Part shown: positions 8,824 through 20,161 of the stretch, piece after piece
How the letters are laid out: the number at the start of each line of letters is the position of its first letter
Numbering within the stretch: the stretch's first letter is position 1
Source of the DNA: Chara braunii
Lineage: Eukaryota > Streptophyta > Charophyceae > Charales > Characeae
DNA: 36,293 nucleotides
Assembly: GCA_003427395.1 (NCBI GenBank)
Contig: BFEA01000592.1
Span: forward strand, 832,131 to 868,423
Reading direction: 5' to 3'
The notes under the pieces: generated by a model
Seen by the model: the letters and a program-made list of their open reading frames with translations, nothing else
Databases searched by the model: none
What the model was told of the DNA's origin: nothing
Translations under genes and position numbers: made by a program

Positions 8824-11800
8824 GTTGAGGTTAGCCTCGTGGAACGTGAGAGCTATGGGGAACACTTCAGCGAGGGAAAAGAAGAAAAGAATTAAATCCT
8901 GGATTCATGAGGAAGGAGTGGACTGCCTATGCATCCAGGAGACGAAGCTCAATGAGATGAAGATTGCGGAGTTGGTTTCTTGGTGGAACGGCCCTCAGGT
9001 GTGGTCGCCAGCTCAGGGGTCGAGGGGGGGCGTCGGAATCCTGCTACACAGGAAGTTCCAGCAGCAGCTGATCGATGCTGAAGCAGATCTGTGTGGCCGG
9101 TGGGCATGGATCCGCCTCAGGTTCGCACAACAGGACCTCGTGATAATGGGCGTCTATGCCCCCTCGAACCCGGCGGACAGGACAGTCTTTTTTAGGAACT
9201 TGAGGAGACCGATCGCAGATGCAGATCACGTGCTGCTTACCGGGGATTGGAACGTCTCACTAGACGATGCATTCGTGGCAGGTTCTCGTGCGGCGGGCAG
9301 GAGCGAGTCCATTGCTCTGATGGAGGTGATGCAGGAGCAAGGCCTGGCAGATCCGTTCAAAACATTAAACCCGGACGACACAGGGTAGACCTCGTTCTCC
9401 AACATCCGAAAAAACAGTGGCGCAGTAACCAGGCGGCGGTTCGATTATTTTCTAGCAGGCAAATCCTTGATGCAGAAAGTTACCGCGGTCTGCCACCTGT
9501 CCAGTCCGATTTCGGATCATAAACCGGTGCTGCTGGAGCTGCTGTTGGAAGAAGTGGCAGAGAGAGGGAGCGGTTTTTTCAAGTTAAACAACTTGAATCT
9601 GGAAGATCAGGGCTTGAAGGGTTGCGTTCGGGACCAGATGGTGGCCTGGCAAACAGCGAGGGATTCCTTTCCTTCCTTAGCTGAGTGGTTGGACGGAGGT
9701 CTGGCTATTGTAACAGGCATTTAGACGTCAGTTCCAGAATTTTAGCGAGGGGCAGAAACAAGGAAGAGGAGCAGTGCAGGAGGGATGTGGAGGAGGCGGA
9801 GAGGAGGATGAATCAGCACCCGATCTCAAAGTTGTTTCGGGCTCCGGAGAGGGAAAGGAGGCTTGCCAAATGGGACAAATTGCAGTTGGAAAAGCACCAA
9901 AGGTGGGAGGAAGCGCTCCGCTTGAAAGGGATCATACTTCAGGACAGATTGACGAAGGAGACTTTTCAGAAGCTTCTTCCCAACTCTTCGTTCCATCAGG
10001 TGGTGCAACTCTACCACCCTTTCGACCCCTCAGCGGCACCGACCTCCTCGGCGGCAGGTATGCTGGACTATGCTCGACAATACTTTGCCGATATTCTGTG
10101 TACCAGGAGGGTACACGACACCGTCCAGACTGATCTATCCCAAGAAATAGACATGTGGGAGGACACTGAAGTCCAACTGTCAACAACTGAAAGATTATCC
10201 CAAGATAGGCCAATATCGGTAGAGGAGGTAAAACACACGCTGAGGGCGATGGCCTCCGGGAAATGCCTAGACATTGACGGCCTAACGGTCGAATTCTTTA
10301 GAGAATGCTTTGACGCGGTGGGTCCTTCATTAGTTGAGGTTTATAACGAAATCTTATTGGGGGGCCGCGTGGGAAGTGTTACGACGCATGGCGTAATCTC
10401 ATTGCTGTTTAAGAAAGGGGATAAAGCTAATATGAGGAATTATCACCCCATCTCAGTCCTGACGGTCGCTTATAAAATTCTAGCGAAGACATTAGCACTG
10501 AGGTTAGGCAGATTCCTTCCCAGATTGGTTAAAAGAGATCAGGGTGCGTTCGTTCAGGGAAGGTCGATCTTTGTCAACATTCTTACCGCCATTGAAACCA
10601 TCGATCTGGTACAAGCTGAGAATATGGACGTGGCGGTTCTCATGCTGGATCTGGAAAAAGCATACGATCGGGTGGGTTGGGCCTTTGTCCTAACCACTCT
10701 TAGGAAGTTGGGCTTCGGGGAGGGATTCTGTCACTGGGTCATTGCAATGTACACATCAGCCACCTCCGCTGTCCTGGTGAACGACCATCTCTCCCCCCCT
10801 TTCCAATTGTCAAGATCTCTCAGACAGGGATGCTCGCTGGCACCGCTGCTGTTTGTTCTCCAGTTGGAAGTTCCGCTCAACTGCATTCGGAAGAACCAGG
10901 CAATAAAAGGCCTGCACCTTACGAATTCCAAAGATTGCAGAGCTAAGGCCCTAGCTGATGACCTTTTCCTAGTCACGGAGAACTCTGGCACCTCCTTGGA
11001 GGCACTGAAGTCAATCCTGCAAGATTACGCTCAACTCTCGGAAGCCCAGGTGAATTGGCACAAGTCGGCATACATCCTCCCTAAGCAGTACACTCTCCAG
11101 GCGGAGTGGGGCATGCAACAAGTGAACCCCAACGCAAGTGAACGTTTCCTTGGGGTGCTGGTGAGCCTTCCGTGCATGAGCAAAGCCCAGGGCTTAGTGC
11201 TGCAGCAAATGGTGTCTTCAAAACTGAGATCTTGGGGAACAGCTGGTCACCTCTCACTTTTCGGTAGAGCCTTGGTCATTAACGTGGCCTTATTCTCGCT
11301 AATCTGGTTTGTGGGCGCTGTAAGGGAGATTGCGGAGACAGTGGTCACGGATATTAGGAAGTTGGCAACGAAATTTCTATGGAAGTCGCAGGCGAAGGAG
11401 GAGGAAGGTTTCATTGTGAAGGTGGCCTGGGATCTGATCACCTTCCCCAGGAACGAGAGAGGCTTGGGTCTGACAAATCCCCACCGGAAAAACTTGGCTC
11501 AACTGCGAATGTGGATTTCCAGAGTTGCGTTGGCAGAGGAAAAGGAGGATTGGATCCTTCTTGCGAAACTCATCTTATCGAAGGAATGACAACTGCGTCG
11601 TCCCGAGGATGCGTGGCTCTGTTTCTTCATCCCCTTCTTTATGAGGAAGAGGCTTAAAAGCGAGTTCTGGGAGTCTGTACGGGGAGCTTGGATCAAGTTT
11701 TCCCCAGACACCAGATCCTCACCATCAACGAAGGAAGAAGTCCTCCAACAGTGTTTATTCGAGAACCCAAGGATCTGTGATTCCAACGGTAGTACTTTCT

Positions 11801-13002
11801 CAGTAGGAGCGGAGCCGGGTGCCTTTGGGAGAGTTTGGGTTCGCAGGGGAGTAACCCGCATAGATGACCTTTGGTCCGCACTCAAGGGGGGTTGGTTGTC
11901 TCTGCCAGAACTTCTTCCCCAGCTGCAGGGTCTGAGGAATGTTGAGGAAAAGTGGTCTTTGATTCTTCGGGCCATCCCGACGGAGTGGAAGTTATTATTG
12001 GGTCCGGAAGGACTGGACCCTTTGGGCACGTGGTACTGCCCAGCGAGGCCCGAACGGCTGGTGTGGAAAGTTATGGAAGTAACACAGTCTGGTTTCAGAA
12101 GAGTTCAGGTGTGGAGGGAGAACCCGAAAGTCCGCCACCTACAATTGCTGAATGAGGAACTGATCACAGTTTGGGAAAATCCACCTCAAGCGAGAGTAAT
12201 TGAGTGTAAGGCGGTTAAAGACGTAGACAAAAATTTTCAGTGGGTGGGGAAAGTTCCTCTGAAGGCTTTATCAATCGATCCTGAAGCATGGGGCTGGCAG
12301 TCTTCTGGCTCTTCCCCCCCGCACAATCAGGTTGTGTCCTTGTCCAACATCTCAGCAGGTATATCTTATAAGCTTGCAGACAATCGAAAGCGGACTCCTG
12401 CGGCTGTAGCTGTGTCCAGATGGTATGCGGTTCGGGCAGGGGACGGACAAAGATCATAAGAAGATTTCACTAAGCTGTGGGACATCCTCCAGGAACTTCC
12501 CAATCTCAAACATGCGTCTATCTTAAGGATGTTGTCTCTGTTGGTAACTTCGTCAGCTGTTTGGCTTGCAGAGAGGGGTGTGGGAGTCAGCCTAGGATGC
12601 ACTAGATGCTCCTGGCCATTTGAGTCCACCGTTCACCTGTGGTGGGACTGTCCGGCCTCTCGGCGCATCTGGATGTGGTGGGCCCACCACTGGACACAAA
12701 TGGGAGGCAAATACATATCCTGGAATGAAGAATGGGTTTTGCTGGGAGTCACCGCGGAAGGCCACACCGGTAAGAGGGGCTGGTCGTATATAGCCCATGT
12801 GGCTAGAGCTGTTATCTGCGCCGTAATTTGGGCAGATAGGAATAGATCCCGTTTCTACAGTAGACCCTTCTCAGATTGCGAGGTAAAGGCGGCAATCAAA
12901 GGCGGTCTAACATCTGGTGGTTTTTCAAGACCAGGGCAATGGGTAACAATCTGGCAGGAATTCATAGTACAAAGGGTTTGGTCCTTACCAAGTGGTTATT
13001 AG
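8816..13002 (+). pseudogene. LINE ORF2: APE endonuclease, reverse transcriptase, zf-RVT, broken
   Basis: ATG 8816-8818 overlaps the ORF1 stop (ATGGTTAA, 8816-8823), suggesting reinitiation-coupled translation. APE endonuclease motifs: WN at residues 9-10, QETK with Glu42, GVYAP with Tyr114, GDWN (Asp144, Asn146), then FDYFL (Asp210) and SDHKP (Asp234, His235). RT motifs: QGAFVQGRS, LMLDLEKAYDR (first Asp codon 10648-10650), LRQGCSLAPLLF and the catalytic box at 10951-10962. That box reads LADD instead of Y/FADD, and YRPIS is YHPIS. A C-terminal zf-RVT-like finger CX2CX8HX4C starts near 12598. Breaks: TAG 9386-9388 (probably from TGG), a frameshift near 9690-9725, TGA 11587-11589, TAA 12457-12459. 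About 1395 codons overall. The protein would nick target DNA and copy the LINE RNA. Confidence 0.9.
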
Positions 13003-13507
13003 AGTAGGTAGAGTTTTCCTCCTATATAGATCTTTGTTACTAGGACACTCGGTTGAATAGCAGCATGGTAGCCGGTTAGGAGAGTGTCACAGGATTTAAT
13101 GGAGTTGCTCCTCAAGGCTATGGTAGGCCTTGCCCGCCGTTGCAGGCGAGTTTAGTAGGGAGGGTGCCAAAGGGCTTAATCAGGGGAAGAAATAGTCTCC
13201 CCGTAGGGTGTAGGTTCTTGAATTACTCTGTCGGTTATAATCTGAAGGTTCACTCAGAGTTCGGAAGCTTAATAAGCAATATCTTGTCTACGGCTCCTAC
13301 AAGAAGGTTCTGATTTTTTGGTTTTCTTACTCAGATCAGTGAATAGTCGTTTGGGAGGTAGCTTTTTATACTCTACATAGCCGAGGCCCGAGAGTATCCG
13401 CAGGTTCCATACCTGTAAGCTAAGCTGGCTGATGCTGTCAAATATCTCCGGGTTGAATTGTGAGGTCCCCGGCCTCCTATTTCGTATTGGTAATGAATTG
13501 GTGTTTC

Positions 13508-13542
<35 letters not shown>

Positions 13543-14860
13543 AAAAGAGAAAAGGATCCAATTCATTCAAAGAACGGGCCCAAGTACCCAAGGCAGTTCA
13601 TAGTTTGGACACTAGACGAGGCATCAGGGGGTCACCTGCCCTTGGCCTGCTCATTCGGCCAAGCCACACCCCTGCCGTCATTCCAGCACCTTCAACCACA
13701 GTATCTAAACCACATGAAGGGACCCCGACATACACACAGAAGGCTCCCACCTAAAGCTGCCTCGCATTGAGGGGGGCAGACAAAGAAGATCAATCTGTCC
13801 CCAGCCCACGGTGTAGGTTGGTACCACAACAGCGGTGCTCGAGCGAGGCTTGTATCAGCCCCTCATCACAATGACGCGCTGTGACGTCCAACCTCACGCC
13901 AAGTGCGACTCCCTGATCGGAGTGGGAGGGGGCCCGGAAATTACGAAAAAAGGGGGTAATCCAAGGATTTTAGGAAAGTGGGTTGGAGTCCCAGGTTGGA
14001 AGTGGGATCTCCGTTGTGAGGGTTCCAAGGATAGAAGTGCAAGAGGTTCAGACAAAAAAGGGGCTTTCTCAGCTCGTGGCTTTCATGGTCGGTTTTCGGT
14101 ATGGCCGGTTTGGTGCCTTTGACCGGTCCGTGTGTCATGTACGGGAGGAATACAATGGATACCTCGTTGCTCGACACAAGTCACCTACAAATCTCCGAGT
14201 CTGACGTGGACGGTCTCAGTCGAAGGTTGTGCTCTTGATACTTAACATCGATACAAGCCCGCAGATGAAGCCCGACATCCGGTAAGAGCGGTCGCGATCC
14301 GTTGATCGAAAATAGACACTGAATTTCATGCTACGAGTTCACATTAATGTTGTCGTTCATATCCATGCAGACATATACCAGCAGTACAGCCCGGACGGGG
14401 GCGACTCATGCGAGCGCGTGTATATATGACGGACCGTTTGACTGGCCGACTGTAATGTATACACGTGACACAAGATCCGTCCACAAAGCGACTCAAGGCG
14501 ACGAACTTCGCTGTTTCCCATCAATTCCAACGGACAACGGTTATTCATGCATCCACGTTCCTCAATCCTTCGACATAACCAGGAATTATGCATACCAAAT
14601 TGATACGATCAAGTTGCAATCATCACACATGACATCATTCGTAACAAGAAAGAGGTCCGAGCGTCGAGTGAAACTTTGAAGAAAAAGGAGGGATCCACAA
14701 GATCACACAGAAGAATGCATTTTCAAAGACAAAACCGCCAAGAGCCTGAAACCAAAAATTTTTGAAGCGCCTGGAGAGAAGTCCCCACAAACCCTAACAC
14801 CCCACGCGCTCTTACCGCTTCACCATCCTCCTCCGTACTCCAATGCAGGCAGTCCAATAC
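13543..14860. other. No gene seen (3' flank of LINE)
   Basis: Pre-integration flank of the LINE followed by mixed sequence. Open frames are short and show no recognisable motif, start context or splice pattern that I can defend. Confidence 0.45.
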
Positions 14861-14867
14861 CCCCTAC

Positions 14868-15006
14868 CTGGAGAGTGGAATCAAGAAGGTCCTCCTTGTT
14901 TCCGATGAGTGGCTTGAAAGGATTCATGCGGGAAGTAGTTGCATGAGTTGCAATGATCTTGATGTTCTTTCCTTCTGCCAACATCATGAACTCTAAACGC
15001 TGAACG
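14868..15006 (-). CDS. Possible orphan internal exon, product unrecognised
   Basis: On the minus strand a frame reads RLEFMMLAEGKNIKIIATHA and then TTSRMNPFKPLIGNKEDLLD, ending STLQ exactly at CAG|GTAGGG, a good splice donor (GT at 14867-14866). A possible acceptor (GGCAG|CG) ends at 15007, giving a 139-bp exon. The composition looks like folded protein and unlike the low-complexity frames around it. I do not recognise the family, and no neighbouring exon was found, so it may be a gene fragment or chance. Confidence 0.3.
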
Positions 15007-15553
15007 CTGCCTATACACCACCTATATTTTTTGTTTTTGTTTTTAGTGCCCTCAGTGGGAAAAAATTTCCGAAAAATAATTACACCCATCCCCGTTTGCA
15101 CGGGCATCGAGAAGCGTTCATAGCCATCGTAACAGGGTGACCGGGGCCTTGCCATGGACCCCTCCATTTATGAACAAGGGTATGACACTGTCATTTTCTT
15201 GATTAGCAGCTTGTGGATCATTGAAATAGAAGGGCGGTGCCATATGTTTGACCCAAAAGAAATGCCTGTGGTTTTACCATCAACAGTGCATGCAGTCTAT
15301 GTTACCGCTTGAACACCCCAAACGCGCTTTCACATTCAAACCGGCGCATTCAAACCTCCGCAAAGTGCATTCAGATATGTTCAATGCGCCATGTGGCAGG
15401 GGACAAGAGAAACTTGAACGCACGACCCACCTGTGTGTGCACATGGCGAGCATAACCAGAGCATGGAATGCATGGCAAAAGAGAAAACAAATGTGTGAGT
15501 GTGCTCGGGCGTTTGTGTTTGTGCATGGGTTTGTCTGTGCAGTGCAACAAAGC

Positions 15554-15555
<2 letters not shown>

Positions 15556-15605
<50 letters not shown>

Positions 15606-15663
15606 CACACACACACACACATATCGATTCAATCACATTGATTCACTTAATATAATTGAACTG

Positions 15664-15695
<32 letters not shown>

Positions 15696-15708
15696 CCGTG
15701 CGCACGAA

Positions 15709-15750
<42 letters not shown>

Positions 15751-16000
15751 TGTGTGTGTATGCGTGTGTATGTGTGTATACACACAATTGCGCGCACACA
15801 CACATTCACACACACACACACACACACATACTCGCGTGCTCAATCACGCACACACGCGCGCACCCCGGTACCCGCACACAAATGCTCACCTGCTCGCTCG
15901 CGTGCACACACACACACACACACACAAACACACATGCACACACAGATATACATACACTAACACATACACACACACCGGCAAAATACACACACACATACAC
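15556..16000. repeat. Microsatellite cluster forming a GT/CA quasi-palindrome
   Basis: (AG)n at 15556-15602 and (AC)8 at 15605-15620 are followed by a mostly (TG)n arm at 15665-15776. Then comes the centre TGTGTATACACA (about 15774-15785) and a mostly (CA)n arm to about 16000. The two arms are complementary over more than 100 bp with interruptions. Long alternating purine-pyrimidine DNA can adopt Z-form, and complementary arms can extrude a cruciform. Open frames in it are repeats of CV or TH and are not genes. Confidence 0.95.
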
Positions 16001-16640
16001 AAACAAAGTTCTTTTTCGTTTTTGCGAGTATACATAGTCTATATGCACCCCTTCCCAATCCCCCATGACGACCTTTGATACCCTCCATGGGATTTCTGGT
16101 CAGCCACAAACGTGTTTATGTTATTCAATCTTGTTCTTTCAATCCACGTTCCATTTTTGAACATGTAACGTGCGTTCAATGACGGCGATGTTATATATGA
16201 TACAACAATAAATCATCTCCGCAGTAGTTTCCGTTTTTTTAGGAGAGAAGGAGGCAATGATCCATCCCAAAGTCGTAGGGTAAAGGCTTTATGGAACGCG
16301 CATCTAGATTATGCATTACACAGGGGAGTGATGCAGGAATCTGCAAACCACTTCAATAGAAAATATAGTGATAGTGATAGTTTACATAAGGAATATGTTG
16401 ACGTCATTAAAGGATGAGAGAAGATTGAATCATATCAAGATGAGGGTGCGTTCCTATTGATGGGAAAGTTAGAAAGGGTGCGGACCCTGAGGAGAAGGTT
16501 TGCAATTGCAATATAGGGAAATATTAAGAATGTGTGTGTGACACACCATTATGTTTCTCTCATGTGTATGTGTGTGTGTGTCATAGTGTGTGTTCCTAGC
16601 ATATGGTCATTGTCGTGATTTTTTTTTGTAATTACCATTT
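16001..16640. other. No gene seen
   Basis: A/T-leaning sequence with a second small (GT)n patch at about 16560-16580. No coding or structural feature I can support. Confidence 0.45.
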
Positions 16641-16742
16641 TGGTGTTTTTTATTTCTACGTTACCGAACGTACACGTATGGGGTCTTTCCGTACGAAACG
16701 TACAGGTAATATCTGTACTGAACTTGTATATCTTGTATGCCC

Positions 16743-16767
16743 GGGGGGGGGGGGGGGGGGGGGGGGG
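16743..16767 (+). repeat. G25 homopolymer
   Basis: An uninterrupted run of 25 G residues preceded by CC. It is long enough to form stacked quadruplexes. It could also be an inaccurate length estimate, since long homopolymers assemble poorly. Confidence 0.9.
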
Positions 16768-16896
16768 TCATTAAAAAAAATGCAAGAAAACATATGTTAT
16801 GCAACATCACAAAACAAGCAACGTTTGGTTGAGCGTCATCTACAGATTTTTATCATAATTTGAGGAAACAAAAAGGTCATACAGCTGTGTAGCACA

Positions 16897-17230
16897 CCGA
16901 ACATGTTGTGAGCTTTTCCGAACATTCGAACATGTTCGGGTGTTGTTCGGATGTTCGGCCGAACGCCACCTGAACGTGTTCGGCCGAACATATTTAAAAA
17001 AAAAAAAAAAAAAAAAAGTTGTTTTGGTCTTTTATTTTTAACTCGAGTCTGGTTACAAATTTGACCATATGTCCAAGGCAATAGTTGTTTGTATTATTAT
17101 TTTACATAACATATATTTGTTTCAGAGTTTTTGAAAAAAAAAAAATATATTTTTATGTTCGCGTTCAGAGAGTTCCAGTGCTTGTTCGCTTTCGGCCCCG
17201 AACGTTCGAGTTCGGTCACCGAACCCGAAC
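16897..17230. mobile_element. CCGAAC/GTTCGG palindromic-word element (foldback-like)
   Basis: The left arm (16897-16989) holds CCGAAC or GTTCGG at 16897, 16918, 16934, 16945 and 16953, including two perfect copies of GTTCGGCCGAAC (16953-16964 and 16978-16989). The right arm has CCGAAC or GTTCGG at 17198, 17210, 17219 and 17225. The core between is A/T-rich with A tracts beginning near 16995 and 17131. The layout parallels the CGTACG element at 18.1 kb but with a different word. A non-autonomous DNA element with subterminal binding arrays is one explanation. Confidence 0.5.
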
Positions 17231-17500
17231 TTGATGCGACAGAGTCATATGGGTTCAAGCGTAGGAATAAGAAGTATGACTCGTAAGACTGAGTACAAGT
17301 TGCAACGTAGTTCTATTTTTAAAAATATTTTAATAAGAATTTTGGGTTGGTGCTTAAGGAAATATTAGTTGTCTGCCTATGTTACAATTTTTTTAATTTT
17401 TTGTTTCCTGATCATTTTACGTATGGAACATGCGTGGGCACGTACAGGATTATATATGTACAATGTACGTACAACATGTACGAAAAGAACTTGTACGTGT

Positions 17501-18050
17501 ATGACAAGTTGACAATATAGATTGTGCGTAGAACGAGGTAAGACGAGATTGGAGATAATGCGAGGCATAAAGGGGCAAGAAAAAATGTTGTTAATCATTT
17601 GACCTAGTTGTTGGGTTCAATGAAAGAGACGTTGGTGGGGTCAAAGTGTTTGTGATAAAACCCGAAGTTGAGTTGCATGGAGAAGGGTGATTTTGAAGTC
17701 GTAACCCTGTCTAATGAGTTCTCCTTCATCCTCTTAGAGACTGGGATGACTATTTCTTGTAGTCGTCAGTCTAAGCGTACTCCTCCATTTGCAGTAGCCC
17801 AATGAAGAATTGTGGTTATTTTTATCCTTATCGGATCTACATTTACAAGTGGATAGCACTGAATAGCCTCTCAATACAATTAATGTGGACCCTCTAACTG
17901 TCAAGGTGTGAGACAAAAAAATACATCGGGCAACGACCTTTTCTGTACCAAGAGGCGCCACTCTTAGCACCGCTCATGCAATAGTTGTACCCGGATTTCA
18001 TCAGAAGAAAAGTTTGATTCGTTCCTTCTCGCAATGCCTCATTGGAGACT
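17501..18050. other. No gene seen
   Basis: A/T-leaning single-copy-looking sequence. No frame with motifs, no repeat of note. Confidence 0.45.
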
Positions 18051-18061
18051 GTGTATACCCC

Positions 18062-18365
18062 CGTACGAATATGGACCGTCCATACGTCCGTACGACCGTA
18101 CGTACGGGCTCATGTGGTCGTACGGGCTGTACGTACGAAAAAAAAAGCAAAACAAAAAAATTCAAAAAAAATTGAAAAAAAAAAATAAAAAAAAAAAAAA
18201 AAAAAAAAATCACTTTTGCCTCAGGGTCATATTGAAATTCGATGCCAAATTTGAGAAAAAAACATACGGTTTTTTTTTTTTTTTTTTTTTTTTTCGTACG
18301 GGGCGGTACGTACGGCCGTACGGCCGTTCGTACGGCCGTACGATAAACCCCCCGTACGTCGTACG
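18062..18365. mobile_element. CGTACG palindromic-word element (foldback-like)
   Basis: CGTACG occurs six times in the left arm (18062, 18089, 18097, 18101, 18119, 18132) and seven times in the right arm (18295, 18309, 18317, 18329, 18337, 18353, 18360). The core between them is nearly all A tracts and a T-run (18270-18294). About 0.07 copies are expected by chance in this length. Because each word is its own reverse complement, the arms can pair with each other and within themselves. No open frame and no exact target duplication were found. Confidence 0.6.
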
Positions 18366-18369
18366 GAGT

Positions 18370-19555
18370 GTTACTCAGATTGGTGAGCTGTTTGTCTCCT
18401 TGCGGATAGGAGAAATCTTGGTGATGAATTCACACAACATTGTTTTTCTCGTAAGTAAAAAGAAAAAGTTGAAGTTAACAGTTATAAAACGGATGACAAC
18501 CTCAATTTCAGAGTGCCAACAAGGTGGGATGAACAGGTAATGCCAAGCTTAAAGTTCCTCATAGGAGAGGATGGCCTAGGATGGGTTACTAAACTCTTTC
18601 GAGAATGAATTCTAATTCAGAACTAAGTTATCCTTCTAATAAACCTCATTCAATGTCCGGTTTTCTTCCTTCCTTCTTGTTGAGCTGCTTCGAGAATTCT
18701 TTATGGGCTGCCTTGTATTCCTACTCATGTTGCATAATGTGGTTCTTTGGTTGTTGAAAGGTCTCACACAAGACGTGTGAGAATAAGGACTAGAAGAGGC
18801 GATGTCGGCGCGAATATCCGTACAAGGGTATCCGCCCTAGTTTTTGCAAGTCACAGAAAATGAGTTTGAAAGTTTAAGTATACCGCGCAAGGCGTGGTTG
18901 CGTTTTTGATTTACGTTGATTGGATGGTTGACTAGAATAGAGAGTGTGTGGGCGTGCGGGTTTTTGAGACGCACGTGATCTTTTATTTATTGGTGATTGG
19001 AGAATCGGCGTGATCGCCGACCGAGATTTTTCTTCTAATTAAATAGGGATAAAAAGGATTATGTCCTGTTGATTGTTGCGCTTGCCAGTGACCTATGCGT
19101 ACGAGCAGAGGACGGCATCGACAATATTGTGACTTTGAAGGCAGGTCAGCGCGACGCGGTGTCTGTTTATTTAGACGTCCGTCAGGGCTAAACCCAGACT
19201 AGGGCCTAGCGCTATTGGTTACTGCATCGGACTATCGTCAAGGAGGTTCAGGGATCTAGATCGAGCGGCGGCGCCGAAACTTCAGAGCGGCGCGAAGGGC
19301 CCGGCGGGGCTATTTTCCTTGGCTTGCCGTCAGTGATGTGGGACGGTACTTGTGGGTCCCTTTTGTTTCGAGCCGTCTCATATTGATGTTTAAAAATTTG
19401 CTAAAAATATTTTTGCTGCATTATTATTATTATTAGTCGTCGGCGCGGCACCGGATTTAGAGGCCGTTACGGTGGCCGGGGACCTTAAGCGCACGCCTCC
19501 TTTTTGTTGACTAACGGGCCCCACATGTCCGCGATGCTGACAAAATTTATCTATC
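18370..19555. other. No gene seen
   Basis: Mixed sequence with a small perfect dyad TCGGCG-TGAT-CGCCGA near 19012-19021 and an (ATT)n patch near 19420-19435. No coding signal was supported. Confidence 0.45.
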
Positions 19556-20161
19556 CCCCACTTCGACTCCTCCCTCGCCTGTTTCTGATGAGGATCCCTT
19601 GCACTATCCCTCTCTACGTTGCACCTCGCTTCCCGCCATCTCCTACCTCGTTGTGCATGCACCCAGCGCGTATTCCCGTCCCGATTCATCCGCTCTCCCT
19701 ACCAACCCGTTTCACACCCCCTGCTCCCCGACATTCCGCTTCTTCCTGCCCCCTTGATACTCTGTGCCCGTTACCTCACCTCCCCGTCGCTGCACCCCGG
19801 TCATCTCTCCGCCATCTCCAATTCCATCTCTGTTTTGAATGCACCTGGCTCGTTTCCTTGACCAGGTTCGACCCCCCCTTTTTCCAACCTCATAGCCCCC
19901 CTACAGCGCCCGGCGGTGTGCTGCCTGTAGTGGACCAATCTACTGCCCGCGGCTTCTACTCTCCCTTTTCTAACACTCGCTGCCCTGCTGCCTCGCCCCC
20001 GGCTCTACTGCGCTGTTGCTTCACTCTTTACCTCCGTCATCACCCTCCGCTGCCATCGCGCGCACCTGCCCCGACTACCCGTCCGGGTTCGGCCCCCTCC
20101 CCCACCGTTGCCTCCGCTACCCGTCATTCCCCTGCGCGACAGCTCCGCCCTCTGCTGCTAT
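19556..20161. repeat. Pyrimidine-rich 0.6-kb repeat, copy 1
   Basis: This C/T-rich segment is repeated in direct orientation at 30741-31346 with only scattered differences and sharp ends (CCCCCACTTCGACTCCTCCC at the left, CTGCTGCTATTG at the right). Flanking sequences differ. The long Pro/Ser/Arg-rich frame through it shows no domain and results from base skew, although both copies keep it open. Together they suggest a dispersed repeat, perhaps part of an LTR or other element. Confidence 0.8.

Larger units (their letters stand above)
5808..13539 (+). mobile_element. L1-like non-LTR retrotransposon (LINE), near full length, inactive
   Basis: In order: 5' UTR (5808-6254, GC-rich start), ORF1 (6255-8823), ORF2 (8816-13002), 3' UTR (13003-13511) and poly(A)28 (13512-13539). 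Just before the element is A10 then TCC (5795-5807). The poly(A) is followed by TCC (13540-13542), so A10TCC is the likely target duplication. The bottom strand of the pre-integration site reads TTTT/AGA at the nick, the preference of L1-type APE endonucleases. The domain order is that of plant L1-like elements. No RNase H domain was recognised. ORF1 has at least two frameshifts and two stops; ORF2 has three stops and one frameshift. Confidence 0.92.
16665..17500. repeat. Paired GTAC/ACGT word clusters flanking another array
   Basis: GTAC, mostly within CGTAC or GTACG, clusters at 16670, 16691, 16700 and 16715, and again at 17442, 17458, 17465, 17469, 17478 and 17493. The space between contains the G25 run and the CCGAAC array. 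This may be an outer element with palindromic-word ends into which the inner one inserted. No exact terminal repeat or target duplication was found. Confidence 0.35.

Noticed and set aside
15499-16078. Frames of CV and TH repeats
   Set aside because: Translations of (TG)n and (CA)n microsatellites.
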